A DNA stretch of 64,000 nt from Nocardia anocheti (GCF_029675105.1 NZ_JAQQFV010000002.1:700282-764281); one strand, 5' to 3'; positions 8,373 to 20,209 are shown, counted from the first letter of the stretch. Notes: generated by a model from the letters alone, not told the origin. A program made the numbers and translations.

Positions 8373-9548
8373 TCACAGCCCGGCGGCGGTCACCTGGTAG
8401 GCGGCTTCCATCAGCATCCAGCCCGAGAGCTGCACCGACAGGTCGCGTTCGGGGACGGTCGAGGCCGTCACCGAGCCGCCCGCGGTGAACTTGCCCGCGC
8501 CCGCGCTGCCGCCGGGCAGCCGGGCCGGTTTGCTCCAGTCGTGGCCGAACAGCGGCTCGCCCTCGACCTCGAGCCGATTGGCCCATGCGGCGGTGGCCGA
8601 GGCCTTGACGATGGCCGCGGCCGTGCGCCGGTCGCTCTGCTGTTGCTTGCCGTCACCGGGCAGCATCAGCGCGACGACCGCGAGGTAACGGGCGAGGATG
8701 CCGTTGAACAGGCCGCCGTCACCACCGCCGCCACCGGCGATCACCGAGCGGGTGGTCATGTGTTCCTCGACCGCGGCCAGCAGGCGACCGACCCGTTCGA
8801 CGTGCCGATCGTCGTCGGTGTGCACGGCCAGTTCGGTCTCCAGGCCGAGCACCACACCCTGGCAGTAGCTGAACACTGGACGTTCGATCTCGCCCGAGGG
8901 CAGGTGGATGCCGTCGAGGATCAGGCCGGATTCCGGATCGCGCAGGGTGGCGTCGAGCCAGTCGGCCATCTCCTGGGCCCGTTCGACGCGGCCGAGGCGC
9001 AGCAGCGCGATACCGGCCGGGCCGTTGGCCGGAGCGTTGAAGAAGTCCGAACGCACCCGCCACGGAATGCCGCCGCCGAGTTCGGGGGCCCACGCGCCGT
9101 GCAGTTGCTGTTCGAGGGCGATCAGACCGCGGCGCGCGGTGGTGAGTTCCTGGGTGCGTTCGGCGCGTTCCAGCGCGATCGCCAACCAGGCCATGTCGTC
9201 GTAGTAGCGGTTGGTCCAGCCGGTGATGTTGCGTAGTCGGTGCGCGCGGGCGATCGCGCCGATGCGACGGCGGCGGGCCGGGGTCGGGACGCGGTTGGCC
9301 GCGTCGACGGCGACATCGAGCAGATGCGCCTGCCACCAGTAGTGCCAGCTGGCGAAGGCCCGCTCGCGACGGGTGGCGGGCCAGCCCACGACACCCAATT
9401 CCGTTCCGGGACAACCCCACAGCGTGCGCAGGTGCCGCGAGACGATCGCGGACTCGGCCATGTCGGCACGCTCGGACCACAGCGCCGGGGTCGGCACGGA
9501 TCCGGCGCGATCAGAGGGCTGTGGGCGCCGGCCGCTGCGCGAGGTCAT
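8373..9548 (-). CDS. Glycoside hydrolase family 76 protein
   Basis: A 391-residue (alpha/alpha)6-type protein of the GH76 endo-alpha-1,6-mannanase family. The diagnostic adjacent acidic pair is present in NRYYDDMAWLAIAL (Asp117-Asp118), with WRVRSDFFNAPANGPAGIALLRLG and a GGGGGDGGLFNGILARYLA segment. No signal peptide is visible, which is odd for a mannan-degrading enzyme and argues for a cytoplasmic substrate or for non-classical export. In M. tuberculosis the corresponding protein sits next to DedA and fba as here. Mannan or lipomannan chemistry is inferred from the family only. Confidence 0.8.
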   Translation of the reverse strand: MTSRSGRRPQPSDRAGSVPTPALWSERADMAESAIVSRHLRTLWGCPGTELGVVGWPATRRERAFASWHYWWQAHLLDVAVDAANRVPTPARRRRIGAIARAHRLRNITGWTNRYYDDMAWLAIALERAERTQELTTARRGLIALEQQLHGAWAPELGGGIPWRVRSDFFNAPANGPAGIALLRLGRVERAQEMADWLDATLRDPESGLILDGIHLPSGEIERPVFSYCQGVVLGLETELAVHTDDDRHVERVGRLLAAVEEHMTTRSVIAGGGGGDGGLFNGILARYLAVVALMLPGDGKQQQSDRRTAAAIVKASATAAWANRLEVEGEPLFGHDWSKPARLPGGSAGAGKFTAGGSVTASTVPERDLSVQLSGWMLMEAAYQVTAAGL

Positions 9549-9639
9549 GGCACCATGGTGCCAGCTGCCGCCCGGTTTCCGCGCCCGTTCCGTTACCGTT
9601 CCGAGGCCGATTCGATCACACCGCTCGCCGCCATCCGGT

Positions 9640-10323
9640 TCACCAGGCCGTGGACAGGTCGGCGTGCTGGCGAATCCAGGCGTGCATGGCGATGCCCGCC
9701 GCCACGCCCGCGTTGATGCTGCGGGTGGAACCGAACTGCGCGATCGAAACCGTCAGGGCCGCTGCGTCTTTCGCGTCATCACTGACGCCGGGGCCCTCCT
9801 GCCCGAACAGCAGCAGACAGCGCTCGGGCAGCTGGGCGGTCTCGAGGGGGACCGCGCCGGGGACATTGTCGACGGCGACCACGGTCAGATCCTGGGCCGT
9901 GGCGTAGGCGCGCAACTCGGTCAGGTCGGCGTGGTGGTGCAGGTGCTGGTAGCGGTCGGTCACCATCGCGCCGCGCCGGTTCCAGCGCCGTCGGCCGACG
10001 ATGTGCACGGCCGCGGCGGCGAAGGCATTGGCGGTGCGCACGACCGTGCCGATATTGGCGTCGTGGCCGAAGTTCTCGATGGCGACGTGGAACGGGAAGC
10101 GGCGCGCGTCGATGTCGGCGACGATCGCCTCCCTGGTCCAGTACCGGTAGGCATCGACGACATTGCGCCGGTCCCCCTCGGCCAGCAGCACCGGGTCATA
10201 GCGTTCGTCGGTGGGCGGCGGCGTGCCGTACTCCTGCTCCCACGGGCCGAGTCCGTGCGGATGCTCGCCCCATTCGGTCGGTCCGATGACCTGGGTGTCG
10301 GGCTCCTGCGCAGACTCACTCAC
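9640..10323 (-). CDS. TrmH-type (SpoU) RNA 2'-O-methyltransferase
   Basis: A SAM-dependent RNA ribose methyltransferase of the SPOUT superfamily with 227 residues. Motif 1 is IENFGHDANIGTVVRTANAF, then LFGQEGPGVS (motif 2) and SINAGVAAGIAMHAW (motif 3), which build the trefoil-knot SAM site. An N-terminal extension of about 70 residues rich in Pro, Glu and Trp precedes the catalytic domain. The frame is open much further upstream, but GTG at 10323 gives SESAQEPD and clears the divergent SDR promoter. Whether it modifies tRNA or rRNA cannot be told. Confidence 0.85.
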   Translation of the reverse strand: MSESAQEPDTQVIGPTEWGEHPHGLGPWEQEYGTPPPTDERYDPVLLAEGDRRNVVDAYRYWTREAIVADIDARRFPFHVAIENFGHDANIGTVVRTANAFAAAAVHIVGRRRWNRRGAMVTDRYQHLHHHADLTELRAYATAQDLTVVAVDNVPGAVPLETAQLPERCLLLFGQEGPGVSDDAKDAAALTVSIAQFGSTRSINAGVAAGIAMHAWIRQHADLSTAW

Positions 10324-10449
10324 CCCGAGAATGCTAGGCCCGCCGACCCACCCGCCCGGAACCGGACCTGACCGCCCTGCGGCGCGGCGCGGCCCACCCT
10401 CGGCACCGGCCAGCCACCATCGATGCCGAATCGACCGAAAGGGGAACCC

Positions 10450-11250
10450 ATGCCTCTGCCCACTCCCGTCACCGGTAGCCGCGCGGTGGTCACCGGCGCG
10501 TCGTCCGGGATCGGCGCCGCGCTGGCCGAAGGGCTCGCCCGGCGCGGCCAGTCGCTGATCCTGGTGGCGCGGCGCGAAGACCGCCTCCGGGAGCTCGCCG
10601 CGCGGTTGCGCGACGCGCATCATGTGGAGGTCGAGGTCAGCGCCGTCGACCTGGCCGATCGTGCCGCCCGCGCGGCGCTGTGCGACGAGTTGTCCACCCG
10701 CACCGTCACCGTGCTGTGCAACAACGCGGGCTACGCCACCTACGGCGACCTGGCCGACGCGGACGCCGAGCGCGAGCGTCGCGAGGTGGAGCTGAACTGT
10801 GTCGCCGTGCACGACCTCACGCTGGCCGTCCTGCCGGGCATGCTGGCGCGTGACAGCGGCGCCATCCTGATCACCGGTTCCACCGCGGGCAACCAGCCCG
10901 GCCCGCGCAATGCCACCTACGCCGCCACCAAGGCGTTCGCCAACACTCTCGCCGAATCCCTGCACGGCGAGCTGAACGGAACCAACGTGGTGTGCACGTT
11001 GCTCGCGCCCGGGCCGGTTCGCACCGAATACGGCGAGGCCGCCGGGGTGTCCAACCTCGACGATCTGGTGCCGGGCCCGCTGTGGGTGTCGGCCGAGGAC
11101 GCGGCCGAGAAGGCGCTCACCGGCCTGGCCGCCGGGCGTCGACGGGTGGTTCCCGGGCTGTTCGCCAAGGCGCAGACCGTCGGTGGGCAGTACACCCCGC
11201 GCGGGTTGGTCGCGCCGCTGCTGCGCGTGGCCTACGGCAGGCTGCGCTGA
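10450..11250 (+). CDS. Short-chain dehydrogenase/reductase
   Basis: A classical SDR of 266 residues: cofactor motif TGASSGIG (15-22), NNAG near residue 93, and the catalytic Tyr157-xxx-Lys161 in TYAATKAF. Arg pairs in ARREDR after beta-2 suggest NADP(H) preference. ATG at 10450 is preferred over an upstream in-frame ATG because AAAGGGGA precedes it by five bases. The C-terminal region (KAQTVGGQY and following) resembles the DltE/YqjQ-type SDRs. The substrate is unknown. The last 19 bases overlap the convergent alpha/beta hydrolase gene. Confidence 0.85.
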   Translation: MPLPTPVTGSRAVVTGASSGIGAALAEGLARRGQSLILVARREDRLRELAARLRDAHHVEVEVSAVDLADRAARAALCDELSTRTVTVLCNNAGYATYGDLADADAERERREVELNCVAVHDLTLAVLPGMLARDSGAILITGSTAGNQPGPRNATYAATKAFANTLAESLHGELNGTNVVCTLLAPGPVRTEYGEAAGVSNLDDLVPGPLWVSAEDAAEKALTGLAAGRRRVVPGLFAKAQTVGGQYTPRGLVAPLLRVAYGRLR

Positions 11251-12233
11251 GGACTTCGGTCTTCGCCCACGGTGGGCGCCGCGCTCGGCAGACCCACGGA
11301 CGGGCCGGTTCCCGGGGACGGGAGGGCCACGATCGGGCGGCCGCGCCGGAGGGTGCGTTGCCAGCGCAGTGGGTCGAAGACGGCGGGTTCGGTGTGCTGG
11401 ACGAAATCGTGGATGAGGGCGACGAAGCGTTCGGGGTCGTAGTGGTGCGGGAAATGGCCCGCGCCGGGGAAGATCTCGATGCGACTGCCGGGGAAGGCGC
11501 GGTGGGCGCGTTCGGCATGACCGGACGGGATGACCGTGTCGCGGGTGCCGCCGATGACCATGGTGGGCAGGTGGGCCGCCAGGTAGCCGCGGTCGAGCAT
11601 GGTGATGGTCTGGCCGCGCCGGTCGGCGGCGGCGCGGATGGTGCGCAGGAACGCATTGCGGGCGCCGGGGTCGGCGAGGTCGCCGTAGAGGCGCAGCACG
11701 TATTCGGCGTCGGGCCCGAGGCCAAGGCCGCCGAGCGCCCGGACCAGCGGAATCGAGGTCAGCACCGCCGTGCGAACCGGCCAGCTGGTCATGGCCATCA
11801 GCGCCGGACCGGCCCCGGCCAACGTCGCCAGCCGGAACGCCGGATGCACGCCCGCACCCATCCCCGCCGGGCAGACCAGCGCGATCCGCTCCACCTTCTC
11901 CGGGAACTGGTAGGCGAACTGCATCGCCACCCCGCCCCCGAGCGAGTGCCCGACCAGGGTGATCCGGTCGATCCCCAGCACACTGAGCAGATCACGCATG
12001 CCGTTGGCGTAGGCGGCCACCGCGTAATCGGCGCGCGGCTTGGCGGATTCGCCGTGACCGAGCAGATCGGGCGCGATCACGGTGTAGTGCTCGGCCAGCT
12101 TGTCGAACACCGGCGCCCACGTCCCGGAGCTGTCGGTGATCCCGTGGATCAGCAACACCGGCGGCCCCGACCCCGCCATCCGGTACGCGCGCCGATACCC
12201 GTGCACCTCGACGAACCGCACTTTCCCGTTCAT
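11232..12233 (-). CDS. Alpha/beta-fold hydrolase
   Basis: A 333-residue hydrolase. The oxyanion motif LLIHGITDSSGTW lies at 28-39, the nucleophile elbow GHSLGG at 95-100 (Ser97), and the acid and His of the triad probably sit in GGTRDTVIP and GAGHFPHH. Similar to the epoxide hydrolase/lipase-like proteins of mycolata. ATG at 12233 is taken as the start because homology begins there; a TTG at 12266 after a GGGGGT run would add 11 residues and is possible. No signal peptide. The substrate is not evident. Confidence 0.82.
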   Translation of the reverse strand: MNGKVRFVEVHGYRRAYRMAGSGPPVLLIHGITDSSGTWAPVFDKLAEHYTVIAPDLLGHGESAKPRADYAVAAYANGMRDLLSVLGIDRITLVGHSLGGGVAMQFAYQFPEKVERIALVCPAGMGAGVHPAFRLATLAGAGPALMAMTSWPVRTAVLTSIPLVRALGGLGLGPDAEYVLRLYGDLADPGARNAFLRTIRAAADRRGQTITMLDRGYLAAHLPTMVIGGTRDTVIPSGHAERAHRAFPGSRIEIFPGAGHFPHHYDPERFVALIHDFVQHTEPAVFDPLRWQRTLRRGRPIVALPSPGTGPSVGLPSAAPTVGEDRSPQRSLP

Positions 12234-12330
12234 CCCCGAAGCGTGCGCCAGAAATATTGCGCCCAAGGTACCCCCAGCGTTAGCCGTGGATGACCCCTGG
12301 AATCACCGGGCACCGGCGAACCCCATAGTC

Positions 12331-13026
12331 CTAGCTCTGGTCAGGATCGCGCGGAGGCGGAACAGTGAGGACATACTGGGCGGCCGCGTAGGTCGCCAGG
12401 ATGACGCCCTCGGTGACACGGCGGGTGCGCTCCTCGCGGGCGAACAACCGGCGCAGCACGATCAACCCGTCGGAGACGGTGAACAGCAGCGCGCCCACAC
12501 CGTACCGGCTGCGCGGATCGGCATCCGGAATGTTCAGGCCCGCGATGTTCTTCGCACCCGGTGCGAGCGCCGGATCGGAGGCCAGGGTGGCGGCGGTGCC
12601 GAGGGTCGCGCCGTAGGCACTCAGCGGTAGGGCCAGGTTCGGGGCCTTGGCGCGCAGCAAACCCGCCGCACCCAGCCAGGCGAGTACCCGGGGCGCGGCG
12701 ATCTCCGCGCGCGGGCGGGCACCGCGACGCCACCACAGCAGCGAGTAGCCGGTCTGCATCACCGCGAACGAGGACGCCCCCGCGATCAGGCGGCGATCGT
12801 CGTCGGGGTCGATGAGCAGCACGTCACCGACGGTGGCGGCGGCCAGCGCGCCGAGCAGGATCCGGCGTTCGGCCGGATCGAGCTCGTTTCCGCTGGTCAC
12901 CGCGTCGGCCGCGAGCAGCGGCATCAGCAGCGGCTTGGCGACCCATTGCAGCCGCTCGCGGCCGGTGACGGCACCGAAGACGGTGACCGCCGCCGCCGTG
13001 AGATAGCCGACCCGCAGCGCGCGCAC
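12331..13026 (-). CDS. YhhN/TMEM86-family lysoplasmalogenase-like membrane protein
   Basis: A 231-residue protein with about seven to eight hydrophobic helices and the YhhN motifs: KPLLMPLLA near residue 32, ALAAATVGDVLLID (conserved acidic residue in the second block), and GALLFTVSDGLIVLRR near the C-terminus. Characterised animal and bacterial members hydrolyse the vinyl-ether bond of lysoplasmalogens; whether this organism has such lipids is unknown. GTG start one base after the stop of the FabH-like gene, so the two are translationally linked. Confidence 0.78.
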   Translation of the reverse strand: MRALRVGYLTAAAVTVFGAVTGRERLQWVAKPLLMPLLAADAVTSGNELDPAERRILLGALAAATVGDVLLIDPDDDRRLIAGASSFAVMQTGYSLLWWRRGARPRAEIAAPRVLAWLGAAGLLRAKAPNLALPLSAYGATLGTAATLASDPALAPGAKNIAGLNIPDADPRSRYGVGALLFTVSDGLIVLRRLFAREERTRRVTEGVILATYAAAQYVLTVPPPRDPDQS

Positions 13027-13027
13027 G

Positions 13028-14086
13028 TCAGAAACTCGGTTCCTTCGGGGCGGGCGGCAGGGTGACGACCTGGCCCGCGTAGCTCAGTCCGGCGCCGAAG
13101 CCGAGCAGCAGCGCGAGCTGTCCGCCCTTGGCCTTGCCGGTCACCAGCATCTCCTCCATGGCCAGCGGGATGGAGGCGGCGGAGGTGTTGCCGGTGTTCT
13201 CGATGTCGTTGGCCATCGGGATGCCCTCGGCCAGGCCGAGGTTCTTCTTCATCAGCTCGTTGATCCGGGCGTTGGCCTGGTGCGGGATGAAGACCTCGAT
13301 GTCCTCCTTGGCCACCCCGGAGTTCTCCAGCGCCGCCGAGAGCGCGCGCGGCAGCGTCACCGCGGCCCAGCGGAAGACCTTCGGGCCCTCCATCCGCAGC
13401 GACATCTGACCCACCGGCTCGACCTCGGGATCGGTGCCCTGCATCTTCTGGGCGCGGTCCTGGAAGGCCAGGAAGTCGATGTTCTGGGCGATGGCCTCGG
13501 CGTTCTCGCCGTCGCTGCCCCACACCGTCGGCGAGATACCGTTCTCCTCCGCCGGACCGACGACCACGGCGCCCGCGCCGTCACCGAAGATCATCGCGGT
13601 GCCGCGGTCGGACTTGTCCAGGCCCACGGTCATCGTCTCCGCGCCGATCACCAGCACGTAGTCGGCCGAACCGGCCCGGATCAGGTCGGCGGCGACGCCG
13701 AGTCCGTAGCCGAAGCCACCGCAGCCGGAGGTGAGGTCGAAGGCGGCGACGCCGTTGAGGCCCAGATCCGAGGCCACCGAGGGGGCGCCGTGCGGGGTGA
13801 GCTTGAGCCAGCTCGAGGTGCACAGGATGACCGCGCCGATCTTGGTGCGGTCAAGCGGGGTGTTGTTCAGCGCGCGCTCGCCCGCGGCCGCGGCGATCGA
13901 GCGGATGGTCTCGTCACCGCTGATCCAGCGCCGGTTGTGGATACCGGTGCGCTCGAAGATCCACTCGGGCGTCGAGTCGAGGGTCTCGCACACCTCGGCA
14001 TTGCTGACGATGCGCTGCGGACGGTAGGCACCGATCCCGAGCATCGCAACGTTGTCGCGACCTTTGTTTACTGCAATGCTCACCAC
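13028..14086 (-). CDS. Beta-ketoacyl-ACP synthase III (FabH-like)
   Basis: A thiolase-fold condensing enzyme of 352 residues that would join an acyl-CoA starter to malonyl-ACP. The catalytic triad is complete: Cys122 in TSGCGGFGYGL, His in FIPHQAN (about residue 257) and Asn in ENTGNTSAAS. GFGAGLSYAG closes the C-terminus. In mycolata FabH links FAS-I products to FAS-II, consistent with the fused HadAB elsewhere in the window. Cys preceded by SG rather than the usual AA, and a 20-residue insert around TDPEVEPVGQ, differ from E. coli FabH, so a specialised KAS III role remains possible. GTG start; an adjacent second GTG could serve. Confidence 0.85.
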   Translation of the reverse strand: MVSIAVNKGRDNVAMLGIGAYRPQRIVSNAEVCETLDSTPEWIFERTGIHNRRWISGDETIRSIAAAAGERALNNTPLDRTKIGAVILCTSSWLKLTPHGAPSVASDLGLNGVAAFDLTSGCGGFGYGLGVAADLIRAGSADYVLVIGAETMTVGLDKSDRGTAMIFGDGAGAVVVGPAEENGISPTVWGSDGENAEAIAQNIDFLAFQDRAQKMQGTDPEVEPVGQMSLRMEGPKVFRWAAVTLPRALSAALENSGVAKEDIEVFIPHQANARINELMKKNLGLAEGIPMANDIENTGNTSAASIPLAMEEMLVTGKAKGGQLALLLGFGAGLSYAGQVVTLPPAPKEPSF

Positions 14087-14113
14087 AGGTGACTCACACG
14101 TCCTTCAGAATTA

Positions 14114-14137
14114 CCGGGCGACCACATCGTCGCCCGG
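14114..14137 (-). terminator. Hairpin after pyrE
   Basis: CCGGGCGAC (14114-14122) pairs perfectly with GTCGCCCGG (14129-14137) over a six-base loop, 17 bases beyond the pyrE stop on the minus strand and just before the FabH gene. Confidence 0.55.
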
Positions 14138-14154
14138 GCTTGGCGCTGTTCAGG

Positions 14155-14718
14155 CTAACTCAGAGCAAGGTCATCGAGTCCGAGGATGGACCGATATTCC
14201 AGCCCCTCCTCGGCGATCACCTGGTCGGCGCCGGTTTCCCGGTCGACGACCGTGGCCACGCCCACCACGATGGCCCCCGCGTCACGCAGCGCGCGCACCG
14301 CGGTCAGCGGCGAGTTGCCGGTGGTGGTGGTGTCCTCGACGACCAGCACCCGCTTGCCCACCACATTGGGGCCCTCGATCTGGCGCTGCATGCCGTGCGC
14401 CTTGGCGGCCTTGCGCACCACGAACGCGTCGATCGGGCGACCGGGAGCGTGCATCACCGCCATCGCGACCGGGTCGGCGCCCATGGTGAGCCCACCGACC
14501 GCGTCGAAATCCCAGTCGGCCACGAGCTCGCGCAGCAGCGAGCCGATCAGCGGGGCCGCCTGGTGGTGCAGCGTCGCGCGGCGCAGGTCGACGTAGTAGT
14601 CGGCCTCCTTGCCCGAGGACAGTGTCACCTTGCCGTGCACGACCGCGAGCTCGCGCACGAGCGCGGCCAGTCGGTCGCGATCGGCCTCGGTGAGCGCCTG
14701 ACGTGCCTGGTCGATCAT
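14155..14718 (-). CDS. pyrE: Orotate phosphoribosyltransferase
   Basis: Fifth step of de novo pyrimidine synthesis: orotate plus PRPP gives OMP and pyrophosphate. 187 residues, usual for the actinobacterial form. The catalytic loop region FVVRKAAKAHGMQRQIEG and the PRPP-binding VEDTTTTGNSPLTAV are both intact. ATG at 14718. It lies away from other pyr genes, between an SDR and the FabH-like gene, as pyrE does in mycobacteria. Confidence 0.95.
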   Translation of the reverse strand: MIDQARQALTEADRDRLAALVRELAVVHGKVTLSSGKEADYYVDLRRATLHHQAAPLIGSLLRELVADWDFDAVGGLTMGADPVAMAVMHAPGRPIDAFVVRKAAKAHGMQRQIEGPNVVGKRVLVVEDTTTTGNSPLTAVRALRDAGAIVVGVATVVDRETGADQVIAEEGLEYRSILGLDDLALS

Positions 14719-14740
14719 GATGGCTGTGTTCCTCTCATGC

Positions 14741-15547
14741 CTAGGTCCTTCCGCGTGCGTTGAACAGTCCGCGATTCATCCGGGTCATCAGGGTCCGCGG
14801 GACGAACCCGGCCACCGTGGTGAGCACCTTGTACTGCACACCGGGCACACTGATCACCCGGCCGGAGTCGAGGTCGCGCAGGCTCCCGTCGACCACCTGA
14901 TCGACCTCGAGCCACATCCGCTTCGGCACCGAATCCATCTCGATCCCGGCGCGCTCGTGGAACTCGGTGCGCACGAATCCGGGGCACAGCGCCTGCACGC
15001 GCACCCCGGTACCCACCAGGCCGCCCGCCAACCCTTCGGAAAAGGATACGACGTAGGCCTTGGAGGCCGAGTAGGTCGACCCCCGTCCGGGGATCAGCCC
15101 GGCCACGCTGGCCACGTTCACGATCGAACCGGACGCGGCGGCGACCATCGCGGGCAGCGCGGCCCTGGTCAGCTGGAGGACCGAGGTGACGTTGACGTCG
15201 AGCTGGGCCTGTAGCTCACCGGGCTCGAGCGTCCAGAACTCGCCCGAGTGCGCGAAGCCCGCGTTGTTGACCAGGAACTGGATGCCCTTGCCCGCGCGCT
15301 CGGCGACCAGGGCGCGGTCGTCGTCATCGGCGAGGTCGGCGGCCAGGACCTCGGTGCCGGTGTCGTAGCGACGCGCGAGTTCGTCGGCGAGCGCGCGCAG
15401 CCGGGTCTCGTTCCTGGCGACGAGCACCAGGTCGTAGCCGAGGGCGGCGAGGCGGTGGGCGAAACCCTCGCCGATGCCGGACGTCGGTCCGGTGATCATG
15501 GCGACGGGGCGGGACGCGCCGGGCAGGCGCGCGGAACTATCGGTCAT
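14741..15547 (-). CDS. Short-chain dehydrogenase/reductase
   Basis: A 268-residue SDR with cofactor motif TGPTSGIG (19-26), VNNAGFAHSG, the catalytic Ser in NVASVAG, and Tyr-x-x-x-Lys in STYSASKAY. The long C-terminal part after FVRTEFHERAG is typical of the DltE-like classical SDRs of mycolata. Same strand as ttfA upstream and pyrE downstream, but a hairpin separates it from ttfA. It is clearly related in sequence style to the SDR at 10450 (about the same length and motifs). The substrate is unknown. Confidence 0.83.
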   Translation of the reverse strand: MTDSSARLPGASRPVAMITGPTSGIGEGFAHRLAALGYDLVLVARNETRLRALADELARRYDTGTEVLAADLADDDDRALVAERAGKGIQFLVNNAGFAHSGEFWTLEPGELQAQLDVNVTSVLQLTRAALPAMVAAASGSIVNVASVAGLIPGRGSTYSASKAYVVSFSEGLAGGLVGTGVRVQALCPGFVRTEFHERAGIEMDSVPKRMWLEVDQVVDGSLRDLDSGRVISVPGVQYKVLTTVAGFVPRTLMTRMNRGLFNARGRT

Positions 15548-15574
15548 CGCTGGTCGATTCGGTTCGACGGAAAA

Positions 15575-15600
15575 GGCCGTGGCGAGGGGTCACCACGGCC
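15575..15600 (-). terminator. Terminator after ttfA
   Basis: GGCCGTGG (15575-15582) pairs with CCACGGCC (15593-15600). Read on the minus strand the stem is followed by TTTT, a conventional intrinsic terminator placed five bases past the ttfA stop. Confidence 0.65.
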
Positions 15601-15605
15601 CGGGA

Positions 15606-16715
15606 TCACTTGGGAACCGGCCCCTGATACGGCCGGAAACCCGGATGGAACGGACCACCGGGACGACCCGGCTCCGAGTCGTCGTCGTCGGACTCCGATC
15701 GCGGACGCGGCGGCTCGACGCGCGGCCGCGGCTCCGGGACCACCGCCAACGAGGGCCGACGTGGGGGCTCGCCGAGCGGGCGGCGGCCGGGCGCGGGCTG
15801 GTCCTCGAACTCGGGATCGTCGAGGTCGGGGTCGTAGTCGGCGGGGCGCGGCGGGCGGTTGGCGGCCGGACGCGGCTCGAACGGGTAGTCGTCCTCCGAC
15901 GCGGCGGGCGCGCGGTTGGCGGGGGCGCGCTCGGGCTGCGGACGGTAGCGATCGTCCTCGTCGTCGGGGCCGGGGAAGCGGGCGCGGCCGCGGTCCTCGA
16001 GGTCGAGGGGCGCGGCGTCGTCGAGCTCGTCGTCGTATTCGGGGCGGAAGCCCTCGCCCAGCGGCTCGTCGGCGTTGGAGCGCGGACGGTTGTACTCGTT
16101 GGGTTCGGCCACCGGCGGCAGCACGTGCAGCAGACCCGACAGGCGCAGCACCGCGTCGATCGCCGACTCCCAGTCCTTGGCGCCGCTGCCGACCGGCAGC
16201 ATGCCCAGGGTCCAGTTGCCCTCACTCCACAGCATCTGCATGGTGTCGGTGAGCGATTCGATGAAGCCGACCATGCGCTGGTCGACGGCGTGGCGGGCGA
16301 TCTCGGGATCGGTGGCGAACACCACCCGGTCACCGATGGCGCCGAGCAGTTCCAGGTCGTGGTCCTTGGGCGGGGCCGCGGTCTTGAGACGCATGTCGAC
16401 ATCGATCTCCGAGCCGATCTGCCTGCGCACCGCCACCAGGGTGGCCGCGTCCTCGAGGTCGAAGAGCACGAACTTCTCGCCCTTGCGAATACCGGAGACC
16501 ACGTCGACCGCCGAGAGGTAGCCGAGCTTGGCCAGCGCGCCGCGACGCCAGGTCGAGGCGAGCGCGGGCTCCACCGAGACATAGGTATAGCCCTGGGACT
16601 TCGCCCAGACCTGCCTGGCGTGCCCGGTCCGCTGTCGCTGGACCCGATCGAAATACAGCAGCACGACCGCACCCACGAGTGCGATCGCCGCCAACCCGAA
16701 CCACATAGCCGTCAT
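15606..16715 (-). CDS. ttfA: TtfA-like trehalose monomycolate transport factor
   Basis: A 369-residue protein with one N-terminal transmembrane helix (about residues 4-22), a conserved cytosolic domain (about 30-205, with KLGYLSAVDVVSGIRKGEKFVLFDLEDAATLV and MLWSEGNWTLGMLPVG) and a long acidic Pro/Arg-rich tail. The position beside clpB and the domain layout match M. tuberculosis Rv0383c, identified as TtfA, which binds MmpL3 and is needed to move trehalose monomycolate to the cell wall. The tail (about 150 residues) is longer than I would expect for the mycobacterial protein. The assignment rests on synteny and domain layout. Confidence 0.75.
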   Translation of the reverse strand: MTAMWFGLAAIALVGAVVLLYFDRVQRQRTGHARQVWAKSQGYTYVSVEPALASTWRRGALAKLGYLSAVDVVSGIRKGEKFVLFDLEDAATLVAVRRQIGSEIDVDMRLKTAAPPKDHDLELLGAIGDRVVFATDPEIARHAVDQRMVGFIESLTDTMQMLWSEGNWTLGMLPVGSGAKDWESAIDAVLRLSGLLHVLPPVAEPNEYNRPRSNADEPLGEGFRPEYDDELDDAAPLDLEDRGRARFPGPDDEDDRYRPQPERAPANRAPAASEDDYPFEPRPAANRPPRPADYDPDLDDPEFEDQPAPGRRPLGEPPRRPSLAVVPEPRPRVEPPRPRSESDDDDSEPGRPGGPFHPGFRPYQGPVPK

Positions 16716-16783
16716 CGTCGCCTAGCCTATCCAGCCGTCGCCGTGATTGCCCGGCAGCACCGGGGATTCGACGCGCGGGTCGC

Positions 16784-17572
16784 TCATCGGGGGCCGCTCG
16801 GTAACGCCGTGCTGATGATGATCTCGGCGTGGATCGACCCGTCTGGATTCTTGTCGCCCTGCACCATAACCATGTCGCCGACCGGGAGTTCGCTCGCCTT
16901 CGTGCTGGTCAGCGAGATCACCTGGGTCGCATCGTCGATCAGCACCCGCACCGTCGAACCACCCAGCGTGCTCATGGTGATCTCGGTGCCGGTGTTGGCC
17001 GTGATGCTGCCCATCGTCGCACCGAGGTCCTCGCCACCGCCCAAACCGGGCAATCCGGGGAGGCCGGGCGTGTCGGGCGGGGTGACCGGAGTGGTCGGCT
17101 GACCGAAGGTCGGCGGCACCAGCGGTTGGGTGCTCGTCGGCGCGGTGGCCAGGGTGTCGTCGTCGGAACCGCCGCCACTGAGCATGAGCCCGGCCAGCAC
17201 ACCGCCGACCGCGATCAGCGCCAGGATGCCCAGTCCGAGCAGAATCCACAATCCGGTGTTGCGTTTGGGCGGCGGGCCCTGGTCACCGCCGTGCGGCTGC
17301 GGCGGATACCCCGGCGGCGGCGCACCGGGATAACCCGGGCCGTAGCCGGGCGGCGGAGCCTGCTGCGGGGGCGGTTGCGCTGCGGGATAACCACTTTCAT
17401 AGGCACCCCACTGCGCGTCGTGGGGTGGTAGGGCCTGGGTCGGGTTCGACGGCTGCCCCCACTCGTCGAACCCCGAGCCGTACGGCTTGGTCGATTCCAC
17501 ACCCGGCGAACCCAACCGTTCGGTCGGCGAATCCTCCGGGTGTTGCCCCCACGGATCGTTCGGGTTCGTCAT
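16784..17572 (-). CDS. DUF5666-like single-pass membrane protein
   Basis: 262 residues: a Pro/Gln/Tyr-rich cytosolic region (1-100), one transmembrane helix (about 106-130), a Pro-rich linker, and an extracytoplasmic beta-rich domain (about 180-255) with GSITANTGTEITM, DDATQV and MVQGDKNPDGSIHAEII, resembling DUF5666 OB-like domains. The N-terminal PPGYGPGYPG composition is a common actinobacterial membrane-protein leader. No catalytic residues can be named. It lies between clpB and ttfA on the same strand, with a terminator separating it from clpB. Confidence 0.7.
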   Translation of the reverse strand: MTNPNDPWGQHPEDSPTERLGSPGVESTKPYGSGFDEWGQPSNPTQALPPHDAQWGAYESGYPAAQPPPQQAPPPGYGPGYPGAPPPGYPPQPHGGDQGPPPKRNTGLWILLGLGILALIAVGGVLAGLMLSGGGSDDDTLATAPTSTQPLVPPTFGQPTTPVTPPDTPGLPGLPGLGGGEDLGATMGSITANTGTEITMSTLGGSTVRVLIDDATQVISLTSTKASELPVGDMVMVQGDKNPDGSIHAEIIISTALPSGPR

Positions 17573-17589
17573 GGGCTCCAGCGTAGGTC

Positions 17590-17626
17590 AGCCCGGTGCG
17601 TTTGGGAGGCCCTCACGCACCGGGCT
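17590..17626 (-). terminator. Terminator after clpB
   Basis: AGCCCGGTGCG (17590-17600) pairs perfectly with CGCACCGGGCT (17616-17626) around a 15-base loop, beginning 9 bases past the clpB stop on the minus strand. Confidence 0.65.
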
Positions 17627-17635
17627 GTGGACAAA

Positions 17636-20209
<2,574 letters not shown>
